A stretch of 64,000 nucleotides of DNA. Origin: Oerskovia flava (lineage in GTDB: Bacteria > Actinomycetota > Actinomycetes > Actinomycetales > Cellulomonadaceae). The stretch lies in assembly GCF_026163685.1 (NCBI RefSeq), contig NZ_JAOXSR010000007.1, positions 124,001 to 188,000 of the forward strand, written 5' to 3'. Below the pieces are notes generated by a model, which did not search any database, was not told where the DNA came from, and saw only the letters and a list, made by a program, of their open reading frames with translations. Below, in pieces: positions 51,165 through 60,248 of this stretch (positions within the stretch are counted from its first letter, which is position 1; each line of letters opens with the position of its first letter). A program made the position numbers and the translations under genes.

Positions 51165-52781
51165 ATGACGATCACCCATGAGGACGTCGAGGAACGCGCC
51201 CGCCGATCGGCAGGACCGCGACCAGGAGCGCCCGAGGAGCACCTACCAGGGGCGCGACTGTGGATCGGCCGCATCCTCGGCCCGGTCCTCGGGCTGGCCA
51301 CCTACCTCCTGCTGCCCGCGGACGCCGCGCTCTCCGACCCGGCCCGGGCCACGGCCGCGATCGCGATCATGATGGCCGTGTGGTGGATGACCGAGGCGCT
51401 ACCGCTCGCGGTCACGTCCCTGGTGCCGATCGTCGCCTTCCCGGTGGCCGGGGTGCTGTCGGTCAACGACACCACCGCGCCGTACGCCTCGCCGACGGTG
51501 TTCCTGTTCATGGGCGGATTCATGATCGCGCTCGCCATGCAGAAGTGGAACCTGCACAAGCGGGTCGCGCTCGTGGTGATGCGGGCGATCGGCACGAAGC
51601 CGCGCCAGCTCGTCCTCGGCGTCATGGTCGCGACGGCGTTCCTGTCGATGTGGGTGAGCAACACCGCGACCACGCTCATGATGCTGCCCATCGGCATCAG
51701 CGTCCTCGCCCTCGTCGCGAGCACGAGCGGGGGAGCACGCGGCTCCGACGACGGCGCGACCACAGGCCCGGAGGGCGAGGCGGCCTCGCAGGCGCTCGCC
51801 GACAAGGACACCCGGAACTTCGCGGTCTGCCTGATGCTCTCGATCGCCTACGCCGCGACGATCGGAGGCCTCGCGACGCTGATCGGCAGCCCGCCGAACC
51901 TGATCCTGGCCGGGTTCGTCGAGGAGACGTTCGACGACGTGACCCTCGGGTTCGCCGACTGGATGAAGATCGGCGTGCCGCTCTCGGCGGTGTTTCTCGT
52001 GGTGGCGTGGCTCCTGCTCACGCGGGTGATCTACCCGACGAAGCTGGCCAACGTCGTCGGCGGACGACAGGTGATCGACACCGAGCTCGCGGCGCTCGGC
52101 CGCATGTCGCGCGGTGAGTGGGTCGTCGCCGTCGTCTTCACCGTCACCGCGCTGCTGTGGGTCTTCCGTGACGTGATCACCGAGTCGGGCGTCCTGCCCT
52201 TCATGGAGCACGTGGACGACGCGACGATCGGAATCGCGGCCGCCGTGGTGCTCTTCCTGGTGCCGGCCTCGACCGAGCGCGGCAAGCCCGTCATGACGTT
52301 GGACTGGCGGACCGCCCAGGCGGGGATCCCGTGGGGTGTGCTGCTGCTCTTCGGGGGCGGTCTGAGCCTGGCGAGGGCCGTGCAGGAGACCGAGCTGAGC
52401 ACCTACATCGGCACGCAGCTCGACGGGCTCGGTGTGCTGCCGACCGTGCTCCTGGTGGCCGCGGTATGCCTCGTGATCCTGGCCCTCACCGAGCTGACCA
52501 GCAACACCGCCACGGCTGCGACGTTCCTGCCCGTGCTCGCCGGGGTGGCGCTCGGCATCGGTATCGACCCGATGCTGCTGCTCGTCCCCGCGGCGTTCGC
52601 CGCCACCTGCAGCTTTATGCTCCCGGTCGGCACGCCCCCGAACGCGATCGTCTTCGGCTCCGGGTACGTGACGATGGGGCAGATGCTGCGCGCCGGCGTG
52701 TGGCTGAACCTCATCGGCGTGGTGCTCATCACCGGCGCGATGCTGCTCCTCGGCGGCTGGGCCTTGGGGATCGACATCTGA
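51165..52781 (+). CDS. DASS-family (SLC13) sodium/dicarboxylate symporter
   Basis: A 538-residue transporter with about 11-12 helices. Both substrate/sodium signature motifs are present: SNTATTLMMLPIGISVL and SNTATAATFLPVLAGVAL, plus the family's MAVWWMTEALPLAVTSLVPI and GSPPNLILAGF. Members import succinate, malate, fumarate or citrate with sodium. GGAGG precedes ATG 51165 by 8 nt. It stands 35 bases before a DcuS/CitA-type histidine kinase and its regulator, so its expression is probably induced by the dicarboxylate it carries. Confidence 0.93.
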   Translation: MTITHEDVEERARRSAGPRPGAPEEHLPGARLWIGRILGPVLGLATYLLLPADAALSDPARATAAIAIMMAVWWMTEALPLAVTSLVPIVAFPVAGVLSVNDTTAPYASPTVFLFMGGFMIALAMQKWNLHKRVALVVMRAIGTKPRQLVLGVMVATAFLSMWVSNTATTLMMLPIGISVLALVASTSGGARGSDDGATTGPEGEAASQALADKDTRNFAVCLMLSIAYAATIGGLATLIGSPPNLILAGFVEETFDDVTLGFADWMKIGVPLSAVFLVVAWLLLTRVIYPTKLANVVGGRQVIDTELAALGRMSRGEWVVAVVFTVTALLWVFRDVITESGVLPFMEHVDDATIGIAAAVVLFLVPASTERGKPVMTLDWRTAQAGIPWGVLLLFGGGLSLARAVQETELSTYIGTQLDGLGVLPTVLLVAAVCLVILALTELTSNTATAATFLPVLAGVALGIGIDPMLLLVPAAFAATCSFMLPVGTPPNAIVFGSGYVTMGQMLRAGVWLNLIGVVLITGAMLLLGGWALGIDI

Positions 52782-52816
52782 CCCATCGTCCCTGGAAGGA
52801 CTGGGAGACTGACCGC

Positions 52817-54412
52817 ATGCACCGACGCATGAGTCTGGCCCGGCAGCTGTTCCTGCTGCAGCTCGGTGTCATCGTGCTCCTGGTCGGCGCCGGGACCGTG
52901 CTCGCGTTCCTCGACGCCCAGCGCATCAGCGAGGCCGGTGCCGACCGCCGCGTGGTCATGCTGGCCTCGGCGCTGGCCGAGCTGCCCGAGGTCCGGGCAG
53001 CGCTGGCTGACGACGACCCGTCGAGGACGCTGCAGCCGCTCGCCGAGTCCGTCCGCACCGCCACGCGCACCGACTTCATCGTGTTCATGGACACGGACCG
53101 CACCCGCTACACGCATCCGAACCCGGACCGGATCGGTGAGCCCTTCCTCGGCACCGTCGAGCCGGCGCTCGCGGGCGGTACCGTGACCGAGACCTACGAG
53201 GGCACCCTCGGCCCGTCGGTCCGTGCGGTCCTGCCGGTGCACGACGAGTCCGGCGAGGTGGTCGCGCTGGTCTCCATCGGTGTCCTGCAGAGCCAGATCG
53301 GTCAGGAGCTGCTCGAGCGGGTACCCGCGCTGCTCGGGGTGGCCGCGGCGGCGATCGTCGTCGCCGCGCTCGGCTCGTGGGTCATCAGCAGGCGGCTGAG
53401 CAGGCAGACACTGGGGCTCGGTCCCGTCGAGATCACCCGTATGTACGAGCAGCACGACGCCGTGCTGCACGCCGTGCGCGAGGGCCTGGTGATCATCGAC
53501 CTCGACGGGAGGCTGGCGCTCGCCAACGACGAGGCCGCCCGCCTCCTGGGCCTGCCGACGGACGCGGAGGGAGCGGAGGTGGAGGACCTCGGGGTCGACG
53601 AGCCGCTCCGCTCGCTGCTGCGCAGCGGCGAGCCGGTCAGCGACCGGCTGATCGTGTACCGCGACCGGGTGCTGGTCGTCAGCTCGGAACCGGCGATCCG
53701 GGACGGCCGGGAGCTCGGGGTGGTCACCACCTTGCGAGACCACACCGAGCTCGAGGCGCTGAGCGGTGAGCTGGACACTGCGCGCGGGTTCGCCGAGGCC
53801 TTGCGGGCGCAGGCGCACGAGTCCGCGAACCGGCTGCACACCGTGGTCACGATGATCGAGCTCGGCAGGCCGGAGAAGGCCGTCGAGTTCGCCACCGTCG
53901 AGCTCGCCTCCGCGCAGCAGCTCGCCGACCAGGTCGTGGGGTCGGTCGAGGAGCCCGCGCTCGCCGCGCTGCTGCTCGGCAAGGCGGCGCAGGCCCACGA
54001 GAAGGGGGTCGAGCTGGTGATCTCCGACGACACCGAGGTGCGGGACGTCCGTGTGCCGGCGCGCGACCTCGTGACTCTTGTGGGCAACCTCGTCGACAAC
54101 GCCATCGACGCGGCGCTGACCGCTCCACCGCCGCGACGTGTCGTCGTGACGGCGCGCGGTCGGGACGGCGGTTTGGTGCTCGAGGTCGCCGACTCGGGCG
54201 CGGGGATGGACGCGACGCAGGTGGACGACATCTTCACCAGGGGCTGGACGACCAAGGAGGTGGCGGGGGCGCACGGCCACGGGCTGGGCCTGGCGCTCGT
54301 CCGCCAGATCATCACCCGCTACGAGGGCAGCGTCGAGGTCGCGTGCGACGGCGCCACGACCTTCACCGTGCGGCTGCCCCCGGTCCCCGCGGCGGGCGGT
54401 GCGGCGCGATGA
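52817..54412 (+). CDS. Sensor histidine kinase, DcuS/CitA type
   Basis: A 531-residue membrane sensor. TM1 (residues about 12-32), an extracytoplasmic PAS/CACHE-like sensor with RTDFIVFMDTDRTRYTHPNP (about 33-175), TM2 (about 176-196), a cytoplasmic PAS domain, then the kinase. His334 in LRAQAHESANRLHTV is the phosphorylation site in the LytS/DcuS arrangement. ATPase boxes are LVGNLVDNAIDA (N), VADSGAGM (G1), FTRGWTTK (F) and GHGLGLALV (G2). The RTHPNP-like sensor loop is typical for C4-dicarboxylate or citrate binding. It overlaps the regulator gene by four bases. Confidence 0.94.
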   Translation: MHRRMSLARQLFLLQLGVIVLLVGAGTVLAFLDAQRISEAGADRRVVMLASALAELPEVRAALADDDPSRTLQPLAESVRTATRTDFIVFMDTDRTRYTHPNPDRIGEPFLGTVEPALAGGTVTETYEGTLGPSVRAVLPVHDESGEVVALVSIGVLQSQIGQELLERVPALLGVAAAAIVVAALGSWVISRRLSRQTLGLGPVEITRMYEQHDAVLHAVREGLVIIDLDGRLALANDEAARLLGLPTDAEGAEVEDLGVDEPLRSLLRSGEPVSDRLIVYRDRVLVVSSEPAIRDGRELGVVTTLRDHTELEALSGELDTARGFAEALRAQAHESANRLHTVVTMIELGRPEKAVEFATVELASAQQLADQVVGSVEEPALAALLLGKAAQAHEKGVELVISDDTEVRDVRVPARDLVTLVGNLVDNAIDAALTAPPPRRVVVTARGRDGGLVLEVADSGAGMDATQVDDIFTRGWTTKEVAGAHGHGLGLALVRQIITRYEGSVEVACDGATTFTVRLPPVPAAGGAAR

Positions 54413-55086
54413 TCAGGACCCTCGTCGTCGAGGACGACCCGCAGATCGCCGACGCGCACGCCGAGTTCGTCGCGCGGGTCCCGGGGTTCACGGCCGTCGG
54501 TGTGGTGCACCGCGGCAAGGAGGCCTGGGACTTCGTCGCGCAGCACGAGGTCGACCTCGTCCTGCTCGACTTCTACCTCCCGGACATGACGGGGCTCGAC
54601 GTCTGCCGTGGTCTGCGGGCGAAGGGCCATCTCGTCGACATCATCGCGATCACGTCGGCGCGTGACATCCGTGTGGTGCGCTCCGTCGTCGCCTACGGCG
54701 TCGTGCAGTACCTGCTCAAGCCGTTCACGTTCGCCGCGTTCAAGGACAAGCTCGAACGGTACGCGGCGTTCCGTGACCAGCTCGCCGAGCACGGCGCCGA
54801 GGCTGCGCAGCAGGACGTCGACCGCGCGTTCGCGGCCCTGCGCGGGAGCCGAGAGGTCGCGGTGCCGAAGGGGATGAGCGAGGCGACGTTGAACGCCGTC
54901 GTCGACGTCCTGCGCGCGTCCGGTGAGACGGGCCTGTCCGCCGCCGACCTGGGGGACCGGCTCGGCACGGCCCGGGTGACGGCGCGGCGCTACCTCGAGC
55001 ACCTGGCGCACCACGGGCTCGCCGACCACTTCCCGCGCTACGGAGGACCCGGCCGCCCCGAGCACATCTATCGCTGGCGGACCTGA
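54409..55086 (+). CDS. Response regulator, DcuR/CitB type
   Basis: A 225-residue regulator. The receiver domain has acidic residues in VEDDPQIADAH, phospho-acceptor Asp54 in LVLLDFYLPDMTGLDV, Thr/Ser in AITSARD, and Lys in LLKPFTFAAFKDKLERY. A linker leads to a C-terminal winged helix (LSAADLGDRLGTARVTARRY). ATG 54409 overlaps the kinase stop. Together with the kinase and the upstream DASS transporter it forms a dicarboxylate-responsive unit. Confidence 0.94.
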   Translation: MIRTLVVEDDPQIADAHAEFVARVPGFTAVGVVHRGKEAWDFVAQHEVDLVLLDFYLPDMTGLDVCRGLRAKGHLVDIIAITSARDIRVVRSVVAYGVVQYLLKPFTFAAFKDKLERYAAFRDQLAEHGAEAAQQDVDRAFAALRGSREVAVPKGMSEATLNAVVDVLRASGETGLSAADLGDRLGTARVTARRYLEHLAHHGLADHFPRYGGPGRPEHIYRWRT

Positions 55087-55120
55087 ACGAACGGGCGTGG
55101 CGGGATGGACCGACGTCGGG

Positions 55121-55543
55121 TCACCCGATGCCGAAGAGGCCGATCACGAGGCACATCACGAGCACGGTGACGAGCTCGTGCGCGATGTTGAGGAGGGTCA
55201 GCGCGGCGGGCCGGCCCTCGAACGCGTCGTGCGTGACGAAGCGCGCCGCGGTGAAGCCGGCCCACAGGATGACGCCGGTGACGAAGGCGCTGGTCACAAA
55301 GGACCCGCCGTAGAAGCTGTGCGCGATCGCCGCGCACCCTGCGAGGACCCACGCCGTGACGAAGCTGACCACGACGGTGAGGAGGATCGGCCGGACGGCG
55401 GACGCGGAGTCTCCGCCGGGTGACACGTGCGCCAGTCGCATCCAGAGGGTGCCGAAGACCTTCGGTGTGTACCAGACGGACCCGACGACCAGGGTGGACA
55501 ACGTCGCGACGACGACGGCCCAGATGTTGATGTCGGGCACCAT
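55121..55543 (-). CDS. DUF1761 membrane protein
   Basis: A 140-residue membrane protein with four helices. INIWAVVVATLSTLVVGSVW followed by YTPKVFGTLWMRLAHVSPG is the DUF1761 signature. GAGGAG precedes ATG 55543. It converges on the response regulator gene with a 34-base gap. No function is known for the family. Confidence 0.88.
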   Translation of the reverse strand: MVPDINIWAVVVATLSTLVVGSVWYTPKVFGTLWMRLAHVSPGGDSASAVRPILLTVVVSFVTAWVLAGCAAIAHSFYGGSFVTSAFVTGVILWAGFTAARFVTHDAFEGRPAALTLLNIAHELVTVLVMCLVIGLFGIG

Positions 55544-55716
55544 GGTGCGCTCCTCGGATCGGGTCGGACGGCCGCTGCGGCTCGCAGTCTAGTGTCGCGG
55601 CCGCCCTGATGTGACCCAGGACACACCGCGAGATATGGGGCGTTCGACTTGGGCACCTGACCTAAACGTGGGTACGGTGGTGCCGACCACCCGTCGTCGA
55701 GACCCGAGGGGTCACC

Positions 55717-56364
55717 ATGATCGTCGTCACGCCAGCCGCGCCCGTCCACGTCGAGGAGGCCGCCCGTGTCCTCGCCCGCGCGTTCCGGGAGGACCCGGTG
55801 ATGTCGACGTTCGTCGGTGGGCGACCGGACGACCGGGAGGCGCGCCTGACCCACCTGCTCCGCGTCGTCGTGCGGGCAGGCCTGCGCCACGGCGTGGTCG
55901 ACCTGGCTCGCGCCGAGGGGGACCAGGCCGTGCTCGGCGCCGCGGTGTGGTCGGGGCCGGGGCGCCGTGGCGGCGGGCTGCTCGATAGCCTCCGTGACGC
56001 CGGGTCGTACGTGCGGGCGTTCGGGGTCCGTGGCCTGCGCCGCGCGAGCAGGCTCGAGCACACGCTCCACGCCGCCCGTCCCGGCGAGGCGCACTGGTAC
56101 CTCGCCGCGATCGGGGTGGGCTCCGCCGGGCGTGGCCTCGGCGTCGGGTCCGCCCTGCTCGCCTCCCGTCTCGGCACGCTCGACCGGTCCGGGGCGCCCA
56201 CGCCGGCCTACCTCGAGGCGTCGACCGCGCGCAGCGCCGCCTTGTACGAGCGGTTCGGCTTCGTCGTCACCGGTCAGGTCGAGGGCTTCCCGGCCTCTGC
56301 TCAGCCCCTCACGATGTGGCGGGCCGGCGCCCGCGACCGGGACCTGGCGCGGCACGGTCGATGA
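55717..56364 (+). CDS. GNAT-family N-acetyltransferase
   Basis: A 215-residue acetyltransferase. The acetyl-CoA binding region is WYLAAIGVGSAGRGLGVGSA, followed by the C-terminal EASTARSAALYERFGFVVTG. It resembles puromycin-N-acetyltransferase-like GNATs with the AFREDPVMSTFVGGRPDDRE start, though substrate is unknown. A GAGGGG ribosome site precedes ATG 55717. The TetR gene follows 38 bases after the stop, so the TetR protein may control it. Confidence 0.88.
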   Translation: MIVVTPAAPVHVEEAARVLARAFREDPVMSTFVGGRPDDREARLTHLLRVVVRAGLRHGVVDLARAEGDQAVLGAAVWSGPGRRGGGLLDSLRDAGSYVRAFGVRGLRRASRLEHTLHAARPGEAHWYLAAIGVGSAGRGLGVGSALLASRLGTLDRSGAPTPAYLEASTARSAALYERFGFVVTGQVEGFPASAQPLTMWRAGARDRDLARHGR

Positions 56365-56402
56365 GGCACGGCAGGGCTGAGCAGAGCGGAGGCGGGCATC
56401 CG

Positions 56403-57008
56403 ATGGCGCGCACGACACGAGAGCACCGGCCGGCGGCCGAGCGCCGCGAGCAGCTCCTGGACGCCGCCGTCGCGGTCATGCGCGAGGGCGGCATCAGCGC
56501 GGCCACCACGCGGGTCGTCGCCGATCGCGCCGGACTGCCGCAGGGCGCGTTCCACTACTGCTTCCGGTCCAAGGACGAGCTCTTCGCCGCGCTCCTGGAC
56601 CGTGAGCTCGACGCGTCGCTCGGCCACGTGTGGGACGCCGTGGCGGACGCCCAGGACCTCGAGGAGAGCATCGCGGTCGCGCTGCGTGCGCTCCTCGACC
56701 ACGTCCGGTCCGACCCGGAGTACCACCTGCTCACCGCCGAGCTCGTGGACGTCGCGGCGCGTACACCTGCCCTCGCCCACGTCGCGCGCCGGGAGCACAC
56801 CGCGTACGTCGACCACGTCGAGCAGCGGCTCCGGCAGTGGCAGGAGGTCAACGGTGACCTCTCGGTCAGCCCGCGGGTCCTGGCCGAGGCGCTCGTCGCC
56901 GCCTCCACAGGGATCTCGTCCGCGTGGCTGAGCTCGCGCGACGACGAGGCGGCGCACGCCTCCGTCGCGCTGTTCTCCTCCGCGCTGGCCCACGCGACCG
57001 CCCCGTGA
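56403..57008 (+). CDS. TetR-family transcriptional regulator
   Basis: A 201-residue regulator. The N-terminal helix-turn-helix shows EQLLDAAVAVMREGGISAAT then TRVVADRAGLPQGAFHYCFR, and the rest is a helical ligand-binding domain. ATG 56403 (GGAGG upstream) is preferred, and ATG 56361 overlapping the GNAT stop is possible. Target unknown. Candidates are the GNAT gene upstream and the desaturase with a perfect palindromic operator 2 kb downstream. Confidence 0.9.
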   Translation: MARTTREHRPAAERREQLLDAAVAVMREGGISAATTRVVADRAGLPQGAFHYCFRSKDELFAALLDRELDASLGHVWDAVADAQDLEESIAVALRALLDHVRSDPEYHLLTAELVDVAARTPALAHVARREHTAYVDHVEQRLRQWQEVNGDLSVSPRVLAEALVAASTGISSAWLSSRDDEAAHASVALFSSALAHATAP

Positions 57009-57075
57009 CGGCGCGGCGTTGGCTAGGGTGGCCGGGTAGGCAGCCAGGAGGCGCGCGACGACGGACGGAGCACCC

Positions 57076-57417
57076 ATGAGCACGGGCGACACCCCAGCGG
57101 TCCCGGCACCGGTCGAGCGGTTCGTCGCGGCGATCAACCACGCCGACACCGACGCCTTCGTCGCCTGCTTCACCGAGGACGGCTACGTCGACGACTGGGG
57201 TCGGATGCTGAGGGGTCCCGCCGGTGTGCGGGGCTGGGCCGGGTCCGACGCGATCGGGGCCGGCGCGCAGATGACGATCCTCTCCGCGGAGACCGCCGGG
57301 GACACCGTGACGACCCGGTTCGCCTGGCGCAGCCGCAGGTTCAACGGCGAGTCCACCGGGATCTTCACCCTCGACGGCTCGAAGATCGCTGGCTTCGCGA
57401 TCCCTCCGCACGGCTGA
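57076..57417 (+). CDS. SnoaL/NTF2-like protein
   Basis: A 113-residue protein with the cone-shaped alpha+beta barrel fold. PVERFVAAINHADTDAFVAC followed by FTEDGYVDDWGRMLRG is typical, as is SRRFNGESTGIFTLDGSKIA near the end. Members bind small ligands or are isomerases. Role here is unknown. GACGGAGC precedes ATG 57076. A TAGGGT box at 57023 may be its promoter. The methyltransferase start is 13 bases after its stop. Confidence 0.82.
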   Translation: MSTGDTPAVPAPVERFVAAINHADTDAFVACFTEDGYVDDWGRMLRGPAGVRGWAGSDAIGAGAQMTILSAETAGDTVTTRFAWRSRRFNGESTGIFTLDGSKIAGFAIPPHG

Positions 57418-57430
57418 CCGCTCGGTGCGG

Positions 57431-58177
57431 ATGAGGCCGTTCGAGGAGCTGGTGGCGGAGGCGGAGTCCGCGGAGATCGGCGGCTGGGGTTTCACGTGGC
57501 TGGACGGTCGCGCCACGGAGGAGCGCCCGCCGTGGGGCTACGCGCGCCTGCTGGCGGACCGGTTGGGTGAGGTGCGGTCCGCGCTCGACATCGACACCGG
57601 TGGCGGCGAGGTCGTCGCCGAGGCGCCCGTCCTCCCGCCCCGCATGGTGGTGACGGAGGGGTGGGCACCGAACGTCCGCCGCGCGCGTGAGCTCCTCGGG
57701 CCTCGAGGGGTGCAGGTGGTCGAGGTGGCCGACGCCCCGCTGCCGTTCGACGACGGGTCGTTCGAGTCGGTCAGCTCTCGTCACCCGGTCCGCCCGGACT
57801 GGGCCGAGATCCGCCGTGTGCTGGAGCCCGGTGGTCGCTACCTCGCGCAGCACGTCGGCCCGGCGTCCGCCTTCGAGCTCATCGAGCTCTTCCTCGGGCC
57901 GCTGCCGGAGCAGCGCACCCATCGCGACCCGGCCCGTGAGATCGCGGACGCGCAGGGCGCCGGTCTGGTCGTCGAGCGGTTCGAGGAGGCCCGCTGCCGG
58001 ATGCAGTTCTTCGACATCGGCGCCGTCGTCTGGATCCTGCGCACCTGCGTGTGGTGGGTCCCGGACTTCTCGGCCTCCCGGTACGAGGACACGCTGCGCG
58101 CCCTCGATGCCCGCCTCCGGGCAGGCCACCCGTTCGTGGCGCACTCGACCCGGCACCTCGTCGAGGCGAGGCGGTAG
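57431..58177 (+). CDS. Class I SAM-dependent methyltransferase
   Basis: A 248-residue protein. Motif I is SALDIDTGGGEVVAEAP, a slightly divergent glycine-rich loop. WAPNVRRARELLGPRGVQVV then ADAPLPFDDGSFESV supply the later SAM motifs, and PDWAEIRRVLEPGGRYLAQH is the usual post-motif. Substrate unknown. The RxSSRHP segment in the middle is typical of a subset of uncharacterised actinobacterial enzymes. ATG 57431 is chosen, and GTG 57425 is possible. Co-transcribed with the SnoaL gene. Confidence 0.82.
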   Translation: MRPFEELVAEAESAEIGGWGFTWLDGRATEERPPWGYARLLADRLGEVRSALDIDTGGGEVVAEAPVLPPRMVVTEGWAPNVRRARELLGPRGVQVVEVADAPLPFDDGSFESVSSRHPVRPDWAEIRRVLEPGGRYLAQHVGPASAFELIELFLGPLPEQRTHRDPAREIADAQGAGLVVERFEEARCRMQFFDIGAVVWILRTCVWWVPDFSASRYEDTLRALDARLRAGHPFVAHSTRHLVEARR

Positions 58178-58207
58178 CGCAGGGCGTCCTGCCCCCCGCA
58201 GACCACG

Positions 58208-58238
58208 GCGGGCACCGTCGGTGTCCGACGGTGCCCGC
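58208..58238. terminator. Bidirectional stem-loop terminator
   Basis: A perfect 14-bp stem GCGGGCACCGTCGG with a TGT loop between the convergent methyltransferase and DUF4190 genes. Confidence 0.85.
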
Positions 58239-58271
58239 TGTCTGACTGCTGCGCGTGATGCTGACCGGAGG

Positions 58272-58748
58272 TCAGCTGCAGGTGTAGGTGATGCCGTTCA
58301 CGTCGTGCGTGCCCGGGCCGAGCTCGGCGCACTTCTCGACGAGCTCGGCGGCGCCGATGCCGACGACGATCGCGACGACGACCGTGATGACCAGCACAAC
58401 GGAGCCGACGATGATGCCGGCGAGGGCGATGCCGTTGCTGAAGCCGGCCTTCTTGGACTTGCGCAGCGCGACGATGCTGAGGATCAGACCGACGATCGAC
58501 AGGCAGCCGAGGAAGGACAGGATCAGACCGACGATGCCCAGCGTCTTGCCGGGGTTCTCCTGGACGGGGGCGCCGTAGCCCTGCGCGGGCGGCGGCGCCT
58601 GGGGTGCACCGTACTGGGGTGCCTGGGGCGCGCCGTACTGGGGCGCCTGCGGGGCGTCCGAGCCCTGGCCGGCCTGGGGGTTCTGGGGGTTCTGCGGGGT
58701 CCCGTACGGGTCCTGCGGGTTCTGACCGGGCTGGTCGGGGGTCGACAT
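58272..58748 (-). CDS. DUF4190 membrane protein with Pro/Gln/Gly-rich repeats
   Basis: A 158-residue protein. Residues 1-65 are Pro/Gln/Gly/Ala/Tyr-rich with near-repeats of APQYGAPQ, probably disordered. A DUF4190 pair of helices follows (GLILSFLGCLSIVGLILSIV, then GIALAGIIVGSVVLVITVVV). The end GPGTHDVNGITYTCS, with a Cys pair relative to ELVEKCAEL, may lie outside and form a disulfide. GAGGGAG precedes ATG 58748. Function unknown. Confidence 0.85.
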   Translation of the reverse strand: MSTPDQPGQNPQDPYGTPQNPQNPQAGQGSDAPQAPQYGAPQAPQYGAPQAPPPAQGYGAPVQENPGKTLGIVGLILSFLGCLSIVGLILSIVALRKSKKAGFSNGIALAGIIVGSVVLVITVVVAIVVGIGAAELVEKCAELGPGTHDVNGITYTCS

Positions 58749-58927
58749 GTCGGGCGTGCTCCCTCGGTTCGTGGATCGTGGCGGCCCCTAGTATGCCGTC
58801 CCGCGCGTCGCACGCCCATGGGTACGCCTCCCCTGGCGCGTCGCGAGCCTCTTCAGGCGCCTCTCCGGTCAGCACGAGGCGCAACAGGGGGGACAACCCG
58901 AGAGTTCTCGGATCGAGGCCCCCGACC

Positions 58928-58956
58928 CTACCTACGCAGGCGTAGGTAGAGATACT
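58928..58956 (+). promoter_or_regulatory. Operator and promoter of the desaturase gene
   Basis: CTACCTACGC-ag-GCGTAGGTAG (58928-58949) is a perfect 10-bp inverted repeat with a 2-nt spacer, followed by GATACT (58951-58956), the likely -10. A dimer bound here would cover the -35 region. The geometry fits TetR-type repressors that sense acyl-CoA. Confidence 0.75.
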
Positions 58957-59035
58957 GTCGACGTAATTCACCACGTCAGGCCGGATGTGCTGCCCCTCGA
59001 GGTTGCCGCGTTCGCGAGACCGAGAGGCATCACCC

Positions 59036-60124
59036 ATGACACTGGACGCGCTCGCCCCCAGCCGTGAGGACTCTCCGCGCAAGCGACAGACGAGCGACTT
59101 CACCGCGCTGACCCGCACTGTCCAGGAGCTCGGGCTGATGCGGAGGCGCTATGCCCACTACTGGATCAGCTTCGCTGCCCTGACGGTGGCGCTCGTGGGG
59201 TGTGGTGTCGCCTTCTGGCTGATCGGTGACTCCTGGTGGCAGCTCGTCGTGGCGGCGGTGCTCGGTGTGGTGCTGACGCAGACCGCGTTCCTCGCCCACG
59301 ACGCCGCGCACCGGCAGATCTTCAAGTCGGGCGTCTGGAACGACTGGGCGAGCCTCGTCATCACGAACCTCTACACCGGCATGAGCTACGGCTGGTGGCA
59401 GCACAAGCACTCGCGCCACCACCAGAAGCCGAACCAGATCGGTGGCGACCCGGACATCGTCAACGGCGTGCTGGTCTGGGAGACCGACACGATCGAGGAG
59501 CCCAAGACCGGAGTCCGCGCCTGGTTCGCGGCCCGCCAGGGCTACTGGTTCTTCCCGCTGCTGCTCCTCGAGGGCATCAACCTGCACATCTCGGGGATCA
59601 AGAACATCTTCGGCCGTGCTCCCGTCAAGCGCCGCGCCGTCGAGATCACCTTCGTCACGGTGCGCCTGGTCGGCTACCTCGCCGCGGTCTTCTACGTCCT
59701 GCCCCCGGGGAAGGCAGCGGCGTTCCTCGGCATCCAGCTCGGCCTGTTCGGCCTGTTCATGGGCGCGTCGTTCGCCCCGAACCACAAGGGCATGCCGATC
59801 GTCCCGCCGGACGTGAAGATCGACTTCCTGCGCCGTCAGGTGCTCATGTCCCGCAACATCAGCGGGGGTCGATGGATCGACGTCGCGATGGGTGGGCTGA
59901 ACTTCCAGGTCGAGCACCACCTGTTCCCCAGCATGCCGCGGCCCGCGCTGCGCAAGGTCCGGCCGATCGTGCGGGAGTTCTGCGCCGAGCGTGGCATCCC
60001 CTACACCGAGACGACGCTCGTCGGGTCGTACGGCATCGTGATCCGGTACCTCAACAAGGTGGGGCTCGCCGCCCGCGACCCGTTCCAGTGCCCGCTCACC
60101 CTCCAGTACCGTTCTGCGCGTTGA
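59036..60124 (+). CDS. Membrane fatty acid desaturase
   Basis: A 362-residue di-iron desaturase of the DesA3/linoleoyl-CoA type. The three histidine boxes are intact: HDAAH, HKHSRHH and QVEHHLFPSMPRPAL. Four helices flank them. It introduces a double bond in acyl-CoA or membrane acyl chains, tuning fluidity. Electron donors (oxidoreductase, ferredoxin) are not in the window. ATG 59036 has GAGAGG upstream. Expression is probably controlled at the palindrome 58928-58949. Confidence 0.92.
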   Translation: MTLDALAPSREDSPRKRQTSDFTALTRTVQELGLMRRRYAHYWISFAALTVALVGCGVAFWLIGDSWWQLVVAAVLGVVLTQTAFLAHDAAHRQIFKSGVWNDWASLVITNLYTGMSYGWWQHKHSRHHQKPNQIGGDPDIVNGVLVWETDTIEEPKTGVRAWFAARQGYWFFPLLLLEGINLHISGIKNIFGRAPVKRRAVEITFVTVRLVGYLAAVFYVLPPGKAAAFLGIQLGLFGLFMGASFAPNHKGMPIVPPDVKIDFLRRQVLMSRNISGGRWIDVAMGGLNFQVEHHLFPSMPRPALRKVRPIVREFCAERGIPYTETTLVGSYGIVIRYLNKVGLAARDPFQCPLTLQYRSAR

Positions 60125-60248
60125 GGTCCGGCACCTGATCGGCGCGATCGGAGGTCCGCTCGCGGCGCGTGGTGGCACTCGTGAAGGTTCCGCGAGGAAT
60201 GCTCCCGCGGCTCACGGTGCGGGTGCCGGGTGCGCCATGATGGGACCC

